A stretch of 64,000 bases of DNA from Rachycentron canadum (lineage: Eukaryota; Chordata; Actinopteri; Carangiformes; Rachycentridae), in assembly GCA_038496675.1 (NCBI GenBank), contig CM076662.1, positions 16,180,919 through 16,244,918 of the forward strand, in the 5' to 3' direction. Below, one piece after another: positions 1-11,907 of the stretch (its first letter is position 1; each line of letters starts with the position of its first letter). The notes beneath the pieces are model-generated. The model did no database searches, was not told the origin of the DNA, and saw only the letters and a list, made by a program, of their open reading frames with translations. The translations under genes were made by a program, and so were the position numbers.

Positions 1-1
1 T

Positions 2-202
2 GTCATTTCCAGGAAACATCTTAATTACAAAATAGTGGCACAACTTGAGGAACAGGTTAAAAATGTTTTTCATCCTGAAGCAGAGGAATATTTTGTCATT
101 CAGATTGTTAGAGGAGTCTTTGAGGACTTCAGAGATACAATCAGTACAGAATTAGGAGCTGTTACTAAGTCTCTGAGTTTTTTTTTTTTTGTTACGCCAT
201 GA
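2..202 (+). CDS. Possible terminal exon of an unidentified gene cut by the window edge
   Basis: A plus-strand frame is open from base 2 to a TGA at 200-202. A good splice acceptor (pyrimidines then CAG) ends at base 12, so a coding exon could start at 13. The peptide begins KHLNYKIVAQLEEQ and is hydrophilic and helix-like, about 50 residues, until it runs into a T tract at 180-190 that encodes phenylalanines just before the stop. An AATAAA lies at 320-325, about 120 bases past the stop, as expected for a last exon. I do not recognise the family. It could instead be a decayed mobile-element fragment, because the T run inside the frame is unusual for a conserved C-terminus. Confidence 0.3.
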   Translation, partial: VISRKHLNYKIVAQLEEQVKNVFHPEAEEYFVIQIVRGVFEDFRDTISTELGAVTKSLSFFFFVTP

Positions 203-2149
203 GAGGCCCATGCTGGGGCAACTTTTAAATGTGAAATATGCCATATGTGACAAAACTTTAGAAACATACAAGGCTACATGGACAAATAGGCTAACATTTT
301 CAACTGCCAGTTGATGCAGAATAAATTAACAATAATTAACACTGCCACTGAACATAAGCCTCCATTATTAAGTGAATTTTTCCATCAAGCTGAGCTGGAC
401 GGCAACCAACGAGTAGCTGAGAAGATTTCCTGACTTCGACACTGGTCAGTCCAGCTTATGAAATCAGCCAGTGTGAGGCCCAGGTTCCACTCTTCCCTTC
501 TGTGGTTCAAGCTCAAGTCTGAGAGGAGTGGGAGGAGTGGGAGGAGGGGGAGGCTGCAGAGCAATTACACAACTTGCTTTTGATTTATGTCTTAAAATTC
601 TCGCTTAAACTAGTTTGATGACATCGCTCCATTCGCCCCTTGCTAAAATCTGATGAAAGGTGGGAGAGTCTGTGCTTTCTCTTTTCAGTCAGAGCACCTC
701 TTAAAATTCAATTACTGTCATGTGCTGTAGTAGTATGAGTTTTAAAGCCACATACTGTGAGCACATACAGCGGATAAACTTATGATACTAAAGGAGGAGG
801 AGCAGCTCCTGTTAGTATGACTCTGAAATATGTAAAACACTGTTGTGTATATGTGTGCGTCTGTTATTATAAGACCACACTAACTTTGGAAGCAATTTTT
901 TCTCAAAAACGGAAAAGAAAAAGTATTTTTGGAGTGAGTATAGTAATAATAAACGCATCTGTACAAGCCCATTATATTTTAAAATTGTTCCCCAGAACTG
1001 ATGCAATGTATCAGGACATGCACTCTCCTTTATAGACCAGGATTTGAAGTTAATTGTTTGATGTTATAGTTATATATATATATATATATATTAATTCAAT
1101 TACACTACAAAATGTTGCTGGATATTGCCAAATACATTTAAACTGCCTAAAAATTGGGTCTTATATAAGAGCTGCAATGATTGGTTGATCAATGAATCAA
1201 AAAAATAATTTGTCACTTTAATGATAATCTAAGAATCACATTTTCAAGCAAAATTGTTGAAAAGTTTGTGTTTTCAGCTCCCTTGTCCTAAATTATAATA
1301 AATTAAATATATTTACATTTTGGATGGTAGTCAGTCAATTCATTTATTTAATGACATCACCTGGTGCAAAGGGATATGGTGATGTACAGTTATCACTGTT
1401 ATCTGATGTTTGACAGGACAAAGGTTTAATCAAGGAACAAAGGCACATATGTATCGATAAAGAAAAATTTGTTACGACCCTACTTCCGCTTTATTTTGAT
1501 ATTAAATACGCTATGATTTGGTTTAACTGCCTAAAAGCTTGTTTAATCAGAAGTTGAATATAAGTCTCAAAACATAATACTCAAAAAGAGTAAAAAATGA
1601 GTTGGACTAAACACAAGCCAACGGTTTCAGTAGGTTATAGAGCCTAGACAGTAAAGAAACCACATCAAGAGTTATCTGAGCACAAACAACAACGATAAAT
1701 CAAAGTGAACTTCCCCTGTATCACGGTAAGATAAAAGATTTTGTGTCATATCGGGAAAATATATGGGAAATGCCATTTTTAATCAGACTGAGCTCTGTTG
1801 TCTATTTTAGAAAGACACTTACTTTACTGTACAGCTGTTTAAACAAGTAAGTAGTCTCACAGGTTTGCTACACATTTTCTCATTAGTGTAACCAATATTT
1901 ACTTAAAATAAAAGTGTTAGTGTGTGTAGTCACTGTGGTGTCTGAGAAATGTTGAAATGTCTCTGGGTCAGTGCAAATGTGTTCATTCATTCTTATCACC
2001 CGGGCTTGTTGGCTTGTTGGTGAATATAAAGGGATTGTCAGAAGCTGTAAAGAGGGCTTATTGTTACATTCCTACACTGACCACAGCTACAAGCCAAGGC
2101 TTCCCAATATAAATAACAATTAATTAGTTTAAATTCTCAGACTACTTAC
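203..2149. other. Region without a recognised gene
   Basis: AT-rich sequence. It holds a TA microsatellite at about 1070-1092, a dispersed repeat at 1165-1300 and short chance open frames at 812-1035 on both strands that show no codon structure or splice context. Further minus-strand exons of the gene whose first exons lie at 2150-2916 may be here. An acceptor-like TTTACAG near 2053 is followed by an open frame, but I could not choose a reading for it. Confidence 0.5.
1165..1300. repeat. Dispersed teleost repeat fragment (TGCAATGATT / AATCAAT type)
   Basis: The segment around GCTGCAATGATTGGTTGATC and following AT-rich motifs resembles the interspersed element also seen at 5490-5770 and 49595-49860. 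All three pair a 'TTGCAGC'-like end with 'AATTAATC'-like motifs. I recognise this as a common fish interspersed repeat but do not know its formal class. Confidence 0.4.
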
Positions 2150-2916
2150 TAATTTGGGACAAAACATTTTGTTTACAGTTCCTGCAGGCTCAAATGGCCG
2201 ATAAGTGTTAACCTTTGTCCCTTCAATGCAGTGACTGTCTACAACTTGCTGCCTACGTGCATTTATCAAATAACCTTCACATGCAAAACAAAAAAAAATC
2301 TGTATGGCAATATTGCAGCAGCCTGTATGCATGACAACATATTTGTTTACAGTATTTATAAGTAAGTTATTTATTTTTCATATTATGTCCATTCAATTTA
2401 GTTGGAAATTATATATGGTTTCAAACTTATGTGTACTGCCACTCAATAATTACTCTTACAATTATTTGGGTCCTAAATGTCTATGGATCTCTATCAAAAT
2501 ATATAAATATTAATATATAAATATTAATTCATCGAATCAATTTCTTGGCACAAGTAATGAATCTGTATATATTGTAGATTTAAGTTAATTTCCTTACCTG
2601 CAAAAGAGAAAAATTGTGCAATATCTGACAGACTCAAGACTTGCTTTTAGACAAATGTGAGTGTGTGTCTGCAATTTAACATTTCTGTGTTGCATAATTT
2701 CTGTTTTCTTAAAAAGCAAGTTGTTCGGTGCAAACAGCCACTTCACTGAGACAACTCCACACAAGTAAAATGGTCAATGTTAGCAAAGATAAAACGTGAT
2801 AATTAGTGTGACTTACTCTCTCCAGTCGCTCGATGACAGCTCATCACAAAGCAGACAGCGGTCAAAACAAAACACAAAGTCCGGAGACACATCACTGACT
2901 CTGGATAAGACACCAT
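2150..2916 (-). CDS. First two coding exons of an unidentified, possibly secreted protein
   Basis: Exon 1 coding part is 2817-2916 and exon 2 is 2150-2274. Both end in strong GTAAGT donors. The ATG at 2914-2916 has an in-frame TAG upstream and no earlier ATG in between. Exon 1 leaves one base over, and exon 2 begins with the two bases needed to keep its 41-codon frame open, so the phases agree. The N-terminus (VMCLRTLCFVLTAVCFVMSC) is strongly hydrophobic and looks like a signal peptide or membrane anchor. Exon 2 encodes a soluble stretch with two cysteines (motifs RRQQVVDSHC and NKMFCPKL). The acceptor of exon 2 (GAAG) is weaker than usual. I could not find the 3' exons or name the family. 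Exon 1 is also open in a second frame, but that frame has no start codon. Confidence 0.45.
2598..2624 (-). other. Possible 27-base cassette microexon or recursive splice site
   Basis: On the minus strand, inside the intron between the two exons above, a long pyrimidine tract ends in CAG directly followed by GTAAGG. Read alone, this is the zero-length exon signature of a recursive splice site. Alternatively, an upstream TGTCAG at 2625-2630 would define an exon of exactly 27 bases. It would keep the frame and insert nine residues (NIAQFFSFA, with the next codon becoming glycine). No other support is available. Confidence 0.25.
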
Positions 2917-2929
2917 CCAGCAACCAGTC

Positions 2930-3360
2930 CGGGTCAAATACACAATAATCCTTGGCGAGGCGCACAGTTCAAACTAGAGGAGAAATAGCTTCAGGAAACT
3001 GGTTTTGTTTTGCGGCGTGGGCCAACAGGTAAACAAAAATAAATAAAAGACATCCCGGAAGATGGGCGGAGGATCGAGTCCAACGTGTTCAGTCAAACAC
3101 AAGCTAGCGCTGCTACCGCTGCTAAAGTTAGCCTCCTCACGGAAAAGCACCGTCCACACACAGCAGCCCGGGACACGACTGCTCCCCTTGTGCCTTTAGA
3201 TGCATTGGTTGGTGGAATTGGCCCGGTTGAGTTTGTCCGTGTCGGAATAAAAGAGCAAAAACGGACTTGTTGACCGAGCGGATGCTAACGCTGCTGCTAA
3301 CGGCTGAGCTAGCTGCAGTTAGCCGCCTAGCCTGGCTCCGCCGCTCGAGTCCAGGCCACA
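2930..3360 (-). promoter_or_regulatory. CpG-containing promoter and 5' UTR region
   Basis: This is a local GC- and CpG-rich block in AT-rich surroundings, directly upstream of the minus-strand ATG at 2916. Two CCAAT boxes in minus orientation lie at 3204-3208 and 3217-3221, about 290-300 bases upstream of that ATG. The GCTAACGCTGCTGCTAAC-type tract at about 3280-3330 resembles 5' ends of other fish genes. It could also serve a plus-strand gene (see 4783-4968), making it bidirectional. No TATA box was identified. Confidence 0.5.
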
Positions 3361-3653
3361 AGTGAAGTTTGCGCTGCTTCTCCGCGACCCTCGCTATGAA
3401 TTTAACTTAACTTCAGGAAACCTCACGCACACCCGCGTTGCTGCAATGCACATCCTTTAAAAAAAAAAAAAAAACTAAACAAAACAACAACAAAAAAACT
3501 AGCACACACACGGAGAAAAAGGTGCATCCGTGGAAATCTGTGTCTAAAAAAACAAAACAAAAAACCTTAACTTAATTCAGAGGGTTTTTTAGGAGCCGTT
3601 TGCTGCTGACTCGGTGGTTGTGGCGTGCGTGGCGCAACGTTAGCGTGTCTTTC

Positions 3654-3686
<33 letters not shown>

Positions 3687-4710
3687 TCTCAAGTCCTCCA
3701 GCGAGCTCAAAATATTGCAGCTGACTTTTTTTTGTTGTTGTCGTTTTGCTTGTGAAATAAGATGGGGTTTTTTTGTCTTTTTGTTGTTGGTTTTTTTTCT
3801 GTTGTTGTTGTTGTTGTTTTTTTTTTTGTCGGCCTGTTTCGCCCCAAAGCGACAACTCTTGCTCAGTCAGTGCAGAGATTTCAGTGACTCTCTGGTTAAA
3901 GCTGACAGACAGACTTCGTCGTGGCTCAGCTGCAGTCCACTGTCCTTTTTATTTTATTTTATTTTTTTTTTTTTTTTTAATATTCAGGTATTTTTAAAAA
4001 AAATTAAAAAAAAAAATGCATGCTCCAAGTTGTGTTCATGCTCCGGGCAGCTGTGTGGTACGACGACTCAGCGTGTGTCTGAATGAGAGAAAAGTGGGTG
4101 AGATAAAGTTTTCTTTTTTTTTTTTTTTTTTTTCCCCCCTTTTCTTCTTCCACAGACAGAGGTAGATTGTACAGTCTCCTGTAGGATCCCCTTCTTCCCA
4201 GACTCTCCGCCAGTAAACAAACCCTGCCAGTGAGCCAGATGGGCTTCAGGGGAAATACGGACTGGAGCTTATTGGATTACACAACAAACCGACCCCACTG
4301 TCAGGTGGTAAAAAGTAACACACTCACTCCACTACCAATCAAGCCAATTTATTCACCCGGCTGTTTACAGAGAGATTCGATTATGATGATTACAACACAA
4401 ACATAAACAAAGGAGTGGAAACAACAAAAACACATAATAGGCATAAATAGGAGGATGTAGGCACATTTATAAAAGCATAGAAAAACTTCTATTAAATCAA
4501 AATATAACACAAAGAACTAAAATGGAGTCCCTATATAAACGGAAGATGGAATTGTTAGTGGTAAATTCATATTTAATAATTCAGCTGGAAATGCTCCATC
4601 ACCCCTGTTTCTCTAACTGGGTGGGTGAAGTGGAGAGCAGTGATTGGACAGCAGATGCGTGAGGGCTCTGGAGGTGGAATATGGGATGAGCAGTTCAGAG
4701 ATGTGACTTA
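3361..4710. other. A/T-run-rich region without a recognised gene
   Basis: This stretch holds many homopolymer runs: A tracts near 3460 and 3657-3683, T tracts near 3950-3980 and 4110-4132. The overlapping plus-strand open frames at 3715-4086 are poly-phenylalanine/leucine artefacts of T-rich DNA. A donor-like GGGTGAGAT near 4094 on the plus strand could belong to a 5' non-coding exon, but nothing confirms it. Confidence 0.45.
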
Positions 4711-4782
4711 GTGCCTGTCCGTGCGGTGCTTTCGAAAACAAAACAATTAATCATTTTAATTCTGCACTTTAGCGGTAAACAA

Positions 4783-4968
4783 ATGAACAGAGGCCAGTAC
4801 AGGGGAGAGGCGGCCTCTCTTCTTGGTACCAGTCAGGAGTCGTTTGAATCAGCTAGGGCTGACGGGTTGACTCCATCAGAGAGAATTATGGTGGTTGAGA
4901 GAGGAAATCAGACTGTGAACTTCAGTCAAGTTCAGAATAAGCTGCAAGGCATCTTTATCCTTTCCTGA
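4783..4968 (+). CDS. Possible small coding exon of unknown function
   Basis: The open frame starts at an ATG at 4783, just after an acceptor-like TTCTGCACTTTAG ending near 4772. It runs 61 codons to a TGA at 4966-4968. The composition looks protein-like (motifs GEAASLLGTSQESFESARAD and LTPSERIMVVERG) rather than low-complexity, and it contains an NQT glycosylation-type triplet. There is no recognisable domain and no evident donor, so it would be single-exon or terminal. A promoter at 2930-3360 lies upstream in a suitable position. It could be chance or a retrocopy fragment. Confidence 0.25.
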   Translation: MNRGQYRGEAASLLGTSQESFESARADGLTPSERIMVVERGNQTVNFSQVQNKLQGIFILS

Positions 4969-5489
4969 TAAGTTTTTAAGAGAACAATGTTGCTGCTTTC
5001 AACGGGTTCTATTGTCTGACATGATTTTTTAAAATATGTTTTCTGTGTCTTTGTATGTTCTTGTGGTGTGATCTGCGTAATCCCATCTTTTTAAAAAAAA
5101 AAAAAAAAAAAACTTCTTTTGTCTGCCCATCAGAAAAGATGTTGTAACACAATAAGACTTTCCTGGTTAGATGAAGAATAAACAAATTCATTAAAGTCAA
5201 TAACAAGGCAATTCAAAGTACTTTTCATCAAACTTCAACAAGAGAAACACACAAGAACACGAGACAATTAAGAGCTTTTAAATATACAATTTCAAATAGG
5301 ATGATAGAATACAATAAATCTGTATAAAAAAAACCTAGATTTTATTTATTTATTGTTTATTTACCAGGGACAGTGCACAATACATCTCAAGCTCATTTTC
5401 AAGATAACCATCAGCTGTGAAAAATGGACACTATAAAACTCAAAATGAAAATCTGAAAACAAAAGATAAACAAGATTAAAGAGCAGAAA

Positions 5490-5770
5490 AACATTTATTT
5501 AGCAATTAATCTGCCAACAACTTATCAATTAATCATTTATTCAAAACATTTGTACAAATAAGGAAACGTGTTCGTCAAACTTTCCCAGAGCTCAATGGGA
5601 CGTCTTCAAATAACCAGAGGTTTTTCATGTAATATGATATATGACGTGTGGAAAAAACATGAAATCATCACATTTTAGAAACTTTAATGAGAAAATGTTT
5701 GCTAAAAAAAAATAAGTAACACAATTCATTGAAAATAATCTTAATTGCAGCCTGAATACAAAGAAATAAA
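5490..5770. repeat. Dispersed teleost repeat copy
   Basis: The segment begins with AGCAATTAATCTGCCAAC and closes with CTTAATTGCAGCCTG. Between them it carries degenerate blocks such as 'gggacgtcttcaaat' and 'aatcattta'. The arrangement matches a widespread fish interspersed repeat also represented near 1165 and 49595. No coding capacity is visible. Confidence 0.5.
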
Positions 5771-8700
5771 ATCTAAAGTTTATAATTTTGAAAAGGATAA
5801 AGAAAAGAGAAGGAAGATAGATGCAAATATTCCATAATTTATTGTGGAATTTATTTCCCAGTGTTTATTAACATTATTTACAATAATAATAGTGATAGTG
5901 AGAATAAATTAAAAGAGATTTTTTCTTGATCTTATAACACAATTTATGTAAATAAATCTGTAATTTTATTTCATTGACAGTCCAATTTCATTTAAACAAA
6001 GCAAATCAATCAGACTGTTATTTGTGGGTCACTACTCTGATTGGCTGCCATTATTTCCAGCTTCACTAATCCCTGACCTGGAATAAACAAGTGCTGATCC
6101 ACGGGAGACATGCAAATTTGACACACGTGTAACTTATGGACACACAGGTTATACACAAGTTTCCTGCCTTGGCTGCACAATAAAATTTATTCTATTCTAA
6201 ATAACATATCAGACAACAAACTCTACGACTAATAACACTACAAATTAAGACTAAAGACAAAATAAATAATACTGTAACAAAATACTTGGTGGCAAACCAA
6301 GTGCTAAAAAAAAAAACATTTTACAACAGCACAAGCTCGCATGACGAGACCTTTAATGCAAAGAGCAGAGCCTTTAACTCTTTAATTGGGGTGTAGTTAC
6401 TCAATATGTTGTGATGCTTCTCACTTAATTTTTTTAAAGTAACAAAATGACCAGCCTGCAAATACACGTCTTATTATTGATTAACTCAATTGTTTGTCCA
6501 ATAAAAAGCATTTAAACACAGATGATGTAGTTCATGTGAGCACAGTATTTTGTGTTTAAAGGAAATTTGTGTCTTTGGATTATAAATTGTTAACTGATGT
6601 GAAACCCATGTTGAGAAATACTGTAACACAAACTTTCTGTCAAACACACATGCACCTGGTTAAGAGAAAGAAATGGGGAAAAATACAGACAAGCGTCCAA
6701 CTAGCAGGTTTTTGCCACATGTACTTAAATTAATTTGGCTGTTACCTTTCTTGTGATTTAAGATCACATGGTTTTGAGGAAAGCACCCAAAAGGACCCAA
6801 TCTAAAAATCCTTTAATTTCCATCTCGAACAAGTCGAGGCTGTATCAGGTCAGATTTGGTCCGTTTGTGCATGTTTGACGGTGAAGACGATTCCTTGTTA
6901 TTGTAGGAAACTGAAGGGGAGAAACATAAGGAATGAAAATCCTTGTGTGAGTCAGCCATTGTTTAAAAACAGCACTAGATTCTCGTCTTGATCCTGTTGA
7001 GTTCTCACACCAAGACAGACTAATAACGGAAAAACATTACGCATTTCACACAACGGAGCTGAAAATATCTGAGTCTGTTCTTCCCAATATGTTTGTGTGC
7101 CACAATGCCCAACGGCTAATTCACTACCTGTTCACATCCTCCATGCAGGCGGCGAGTTTGGTACAAGATAATCATGTCCTGTTATTTATGGTACCAAAAT
7201 AGATTTTACTGGAAAACTATAAAGCTGCTCTTACGGGATTTCTGTGGTAGCTTTGTCTCTGACTGACACTTTCAATCAACAGTTTATTCTGAAATATTGA
7301 GAATTTTCTGTAGAGCAAGCAGGTGGTGTGAACATATGCCAACCACTATCTCCTGCTGATGCAGCCATTGACTCTGGGGGAAGCTCAGAGGAACATGAAC
7401 ATGAAGCAGGAGAGCTGCTCATCAGCACTTGGTGATCAAATTTATTTCCCACAACGGTTAATGAGAGGAAACCCTCTGCGTTTTGCACAACACCGTGTTT
7501 GAAATGGTGGCAGGAAAAGCGAAGCAACAGGCTTTTCAACGAGCGCCACTTAAAGCGCAACAAGAGGGAGAGAAAGGTCACCAACGGCATAAGAATAATT
7601 AGCTACTGAGCCGCTTGGACCATCATGCAATGCAGGAACATCTTGCATTATACAGGAAACAAAGCTGTGTAAATTGCACTGCTGTGAATTCTATATCTTA
7701 AGGATAATCCCACATTGTGTGCAGTGTGTTGCACTAAGATCCCATAATGAGATTAAAGCCTATAGCGAGTGACTGGATAAAGCCATGTTCCACTTTATGT
7801 CCATGAGCTACGCATTGTTTTACACTAACAGTTTCTATTTTATTTATGGGGTTCTCCTCAGTAGATTGTGCCAATGGATGGACAGATTACAATTACACAA
7901 TGTCTCAGTCAAAAACCTCTATTTATATACTGTAACTGTAAAAATGACATGACAAAGTGCTTTAGATAGAATTAAAATGTTCAAAACAGCACCACAATTT
8001 AATAGAATTAACTGAAATGGACCAAAATACCAAAAATATAATACATATAATAAAAATAAAGTAACAAAAAAGTGTTGTATATCCAATAGTTATCCACCTG
8101 TTTGACATTTATGCCTCTTACATATTGTTTTTAGCTGGAGATGTTAATTACAAACAGTAATGAATCAGTGTGTGTGTGTGTGTGTGTGTGTGTGTTCATT
8201 AACTATACAAACATTGGATAAGGTCATTTTCAGTACATTTGTCTCCAATATTTAGTTAAAAGCTGTGAGACCAAAGCAAGGTACGTACCCTACTTTGCTA
8301 TTTTGGTTAGATTAGGGTCATTATGCATCAGAACTATTGATGTGTTTTTGAGGTTCAGATGAGCAGAAAACAGATGAGTCATAAATACATGTTGTGAAGG
8401 CTGACTGTCGCCTGTTGCCGGGGACTAATAAGAGGTTGTTTTTTTTGAGCGATGACTTCTAATCCCGACCGCCTCCTAATCCTTGACCTCTGGTGGGGTC
8501 AAGGTTGGGGTCAAACTGTTGAGAGCGCAGCAGTCTCATTGTATTGGGCACAAATTGTATTGAAAGTGTCAGTGTGATTCAAGTGAAAGGTGGAGGGCGG
8601 GAGGGGTCAGGGTGGCTGCTTAAGTCAATCAGCAAGAGCAGGTAGGTGGTTTCTGTCAAAGGAGTGATAGAGTGTTTAACGTCATCTATAACTGCAAACA

Positions 8701-11700
8701 TGAAGAATCTGTGACATATTTGATTTAGAGATAGCTGCCAGTTTGACTTAAAGGACCATAAGAGTGGTTTTGCATGTTTTCTAATCATTAACCACAAATC
8801 CGATATACTTTACACAGTGGTGGAGGTAAAAATAGCAAAAGGACAAGGCACATAAGGACTGTTTTAAATCGCTGTGCAAAACGGTAGCAAGCAATATATG
8901 GTAAATGCAAAACCCACTGATGTGGTACTTCACAGCACAGGTGTGTTAGTTTTAATTGTCTCTCTGCGCAATGACATAAATCTGTTGAAAATGATCAACT
9001 TAATTAACTTAATTAATACTTATTAAAGTGCTCTTACATAAAAGCCTGAAGCTGCACTTTTTCTCCTTAAGCGGCTACTGCATTAATAACAACCACACAC
9101 TGTCATGTAACCTTAACCTTATTCCAACATACATGGGTATGTAGGTAACGCCCTGTTTGATTATGACAGCAAAAACAACAGGGTCAGGGTTCAGAGTGAT
9201 AAGGCTGACTCACCCATTGTGAACATACAGTGGCATACTGGGGTTATTTTTTGTTAATCTACAGTATCAATAAGAGGTGTCAGATATATCTGGGTGGTGA
9301 CTATATGGAGTTCAACATTGATCATACATGTAAGTGTGGTTTGGAGTTTTGCATCCGGAGATGTTGAGTCCTGGTGTGTGAAACAGCCCAGAGGCCCACA
9401 CCTATCCCTGAGTTAATCATCAACCACGTGTGCCAGGAAGTCATATAAGGAAGCATTGGTGGTCTGCATATAGAACATGGGAAAGCAGGGACTGTGGCAG
9501 AGGTTAGTGACAGACCAAGGTTCACACAGACCTGTTTGACTGGAAGAACAATGAGGTTCACACATGATTCATCCCAGGGCTCTTCCTAGACGCCAGCACG
9601 CTACACTTCTCCACCGCAGGAAAAGATGCTGCCGTGTGTCAGGGCTGAGTGGGACATCCACCACTGGGCCCACTTCCCCTTCCCAGTGCGTCTGTGGGGC
9701 TTGAGGTGTACTGCTCTAAAGAAAGAGGTCTTCCTGCTGCCATTTCCAGCGTTTGCAAAGACAATGCTTAAAGTTTTGAGGCAGGGCTTGATGGATGCAC
9801 TCCTTCTCTGAGGTTAATGGACACTCACATTTATAGTAACGGGGCTGTGGACTGCGTCTGGTCTCTAGCCAAGTCCAGGAGGATGGTTTTCAAACATGTA
9901 AGCACTCTTCCACTCTCATGCACCTCACTGAAGCCTGGAAAGTAAATGTGCAATGACAGCGACTCTGCATCACAATACATTCCAGCAGCTCCCCCAAATA
10001 GTCACATGGACCCCTTTCATCCCCAACACCAGCACAAATAAGCGACGGGGGAAAACATTGAGGGGCTCCTGCGCTCACCATCCTGCGCTCCTGCGCTCCC
10101 CATCATGCCTTGGAAGTGAACTAAGGAGCTACCTTCCCTAAAGTGCTCGGTAAAGTCTCTCTTGTTAAAACATGCCCAGTGCTTCGTCTGCCAGAGAGCT
10201 GTTAATCCTGACAAGGCCGTGCTCCTCTAATTCCCGGAAAGTTGGAACCTGCTGTTTGTTGATGTTTTGTGTAGTTACAATCACTGGAGGCTGCAAGTTA
10301 AAGCATTCCCTGCTTTTTTTTTTTTTTAAAGCATCATGCGCATGTTATACACAGAAAGATGTTGGGTGTCAAACATTGGTCTACAAGTCTTCATGTGTAG
10401 AGGAAAGTAGAAATGGTATAAAACAGTCACGAGTGTGTCTCACACTGCAGCCCACACGCCACAGTATGTACAGTAGCTGGTTGTTATGGATGCTCAATAA
10501 GAGGCAACATTGTGCTGATGAATCCATCGTAACTAAATCCACCGCTGTGCCCAGAGTTGTTAGAGGCCTCGTCAGGAAACAATGGGCATGGATTATGGCT
10601 AAGAGCCTTATTATTATCTCTTCTATCCCAGGTTAAGACCACAAAACACCTGCTGCTCCACTTGGACACTTTTGTATACATCATCATATTGCAGGAGAGA
10701 GAAGGAAACCCCAGTGAGGCAGATTATTCTTTAAATGTGGAAGGAAGTGTTTGATTTTAGACAGACAGGCTGGTGATTCCTCACCGTTTGCAGACGTAAA
10801 CTAATGTCTCAAACACAAACACCATCAATAGTAGGAGAACGTCAGCCCGGGGAAAAAAAAATCCAATGACTGGGAAATAATGCAAGTAACATAGAAATAT
10901 AAAAATGAGCTCGACACTATCATGAAATAAAAATAAACTGGTTCCATAATTCAGAATCATTTGCATTTAAGTTCATTTCTGTAATATGTAAATGAACGAA
11001 TAAACTATTTCACACTAGTTGAGGAACCTCGTCAATCAACAGGTAAGAGATTAAAACAGCCCCTATAGGTTAATAAGGCACATTTGTGGTCAGGTCTTTG
11101 TCATGTAGTTCAGATGGTGGTGGGCAGATCAATCCCCGAAGTAACATTACTACTGACACTAGTATCAATTAGATTGAAACTCATTAAATTAAACAAACAC
11201 ATGGAGCCAACTCCTCAGGTCAAGACTCATCAGTTTACCAACACCTGAAGGACAGGTAGGTGGAGGAAGGCATAGAGCCACAACACAACTCTGAACAGCA
11301 GGATTACTTAAAACAGCCGACCAACAACGATGGAGCACTAAACTAAAGTGCGGTGTAATGACCAGTAAGTAAAAGCTTAATAGAAGTGTTTATAATAGGA
11401 TCTAATGGGATTTAGCAGCAATTTAATTGAGGATGCTTGTTTGAACAAACAAAAACAAAACACTACTGAGACACACCCTGATCACTCAGACAGTTTTTGT
11501 CTAAAAGGTGTACACCCCGAGACCCACAGAGGCAAAGTCAAACATTTCATTGTACAATAAACCTTTAATAAATAGTTTGTCATTAGTTTCCCATATTTAC
11601 ATAATAACCACCATTTACTTATGTTGCCATACTCGTTTCTTGGCTAAATTTAGGCACACAGAGAGGGGGTTCAGGCCACAAACCACATACTAAAAACAGG

Positions 11701-11907
11701 AGTGGCGAGCAGGTCAGTCTTGAGAAATATATAATAATTGCACCATACAACCAAATAGACCAAGAGGTGGCCATCTCCTTGAGCAATAAATATATACATT
11801 TACTGTACGTACAGGTGATTTTTGTACAATTACAGTCATCTGCATGTAAGTTGTATGAGTGCACATGGGGCTGGTGCAGAATCTTACCAATTTATGCAGG
11901 ATCTGAA
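5771..11907. other. Gene-poor intergenic stretch
   Basis: I see no exon series, RNA gene or intact mobile element on either strand. The longest open frame (10172-10636, plus) lacks domain signal, splice logic and codon bias. A TG microsatellite lies at 8168-8195. The stretch at about 9300-10200 has higher GC content and several frames of 60-80 codons on both strands, but none gives a recognisable protein. Confidence 0.5.
8168..8195. repeat. TG dinucleotide microsatellite
   Basis: About 14 uninterrupted TG units, flanked by non-repetitive AT-rich sequence. Confidence 0.9.

Noticed and set aside
2817..2960. Second open frame of the first exon at 2.9 kb (YCVFDPDWLLDGVLSR and onward)
   Set aside because: It reads like protein but has no ATG after its upstream TGA. 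The only acceptor that could make it an internal exon brings that TGA in frame. The ATG-bearing frame was preferred.
3715..4086. 123-codon plus-strand open frame
   Set aside because: It is dominated by T homopolymers giving phenylalanine and leucine runs.
10172..10636. 154-codon plus-strand open frame
   Set aside because: It has no recognisable domain, contains a poly-T/phenylalanine run and lacks splice or promoter context.
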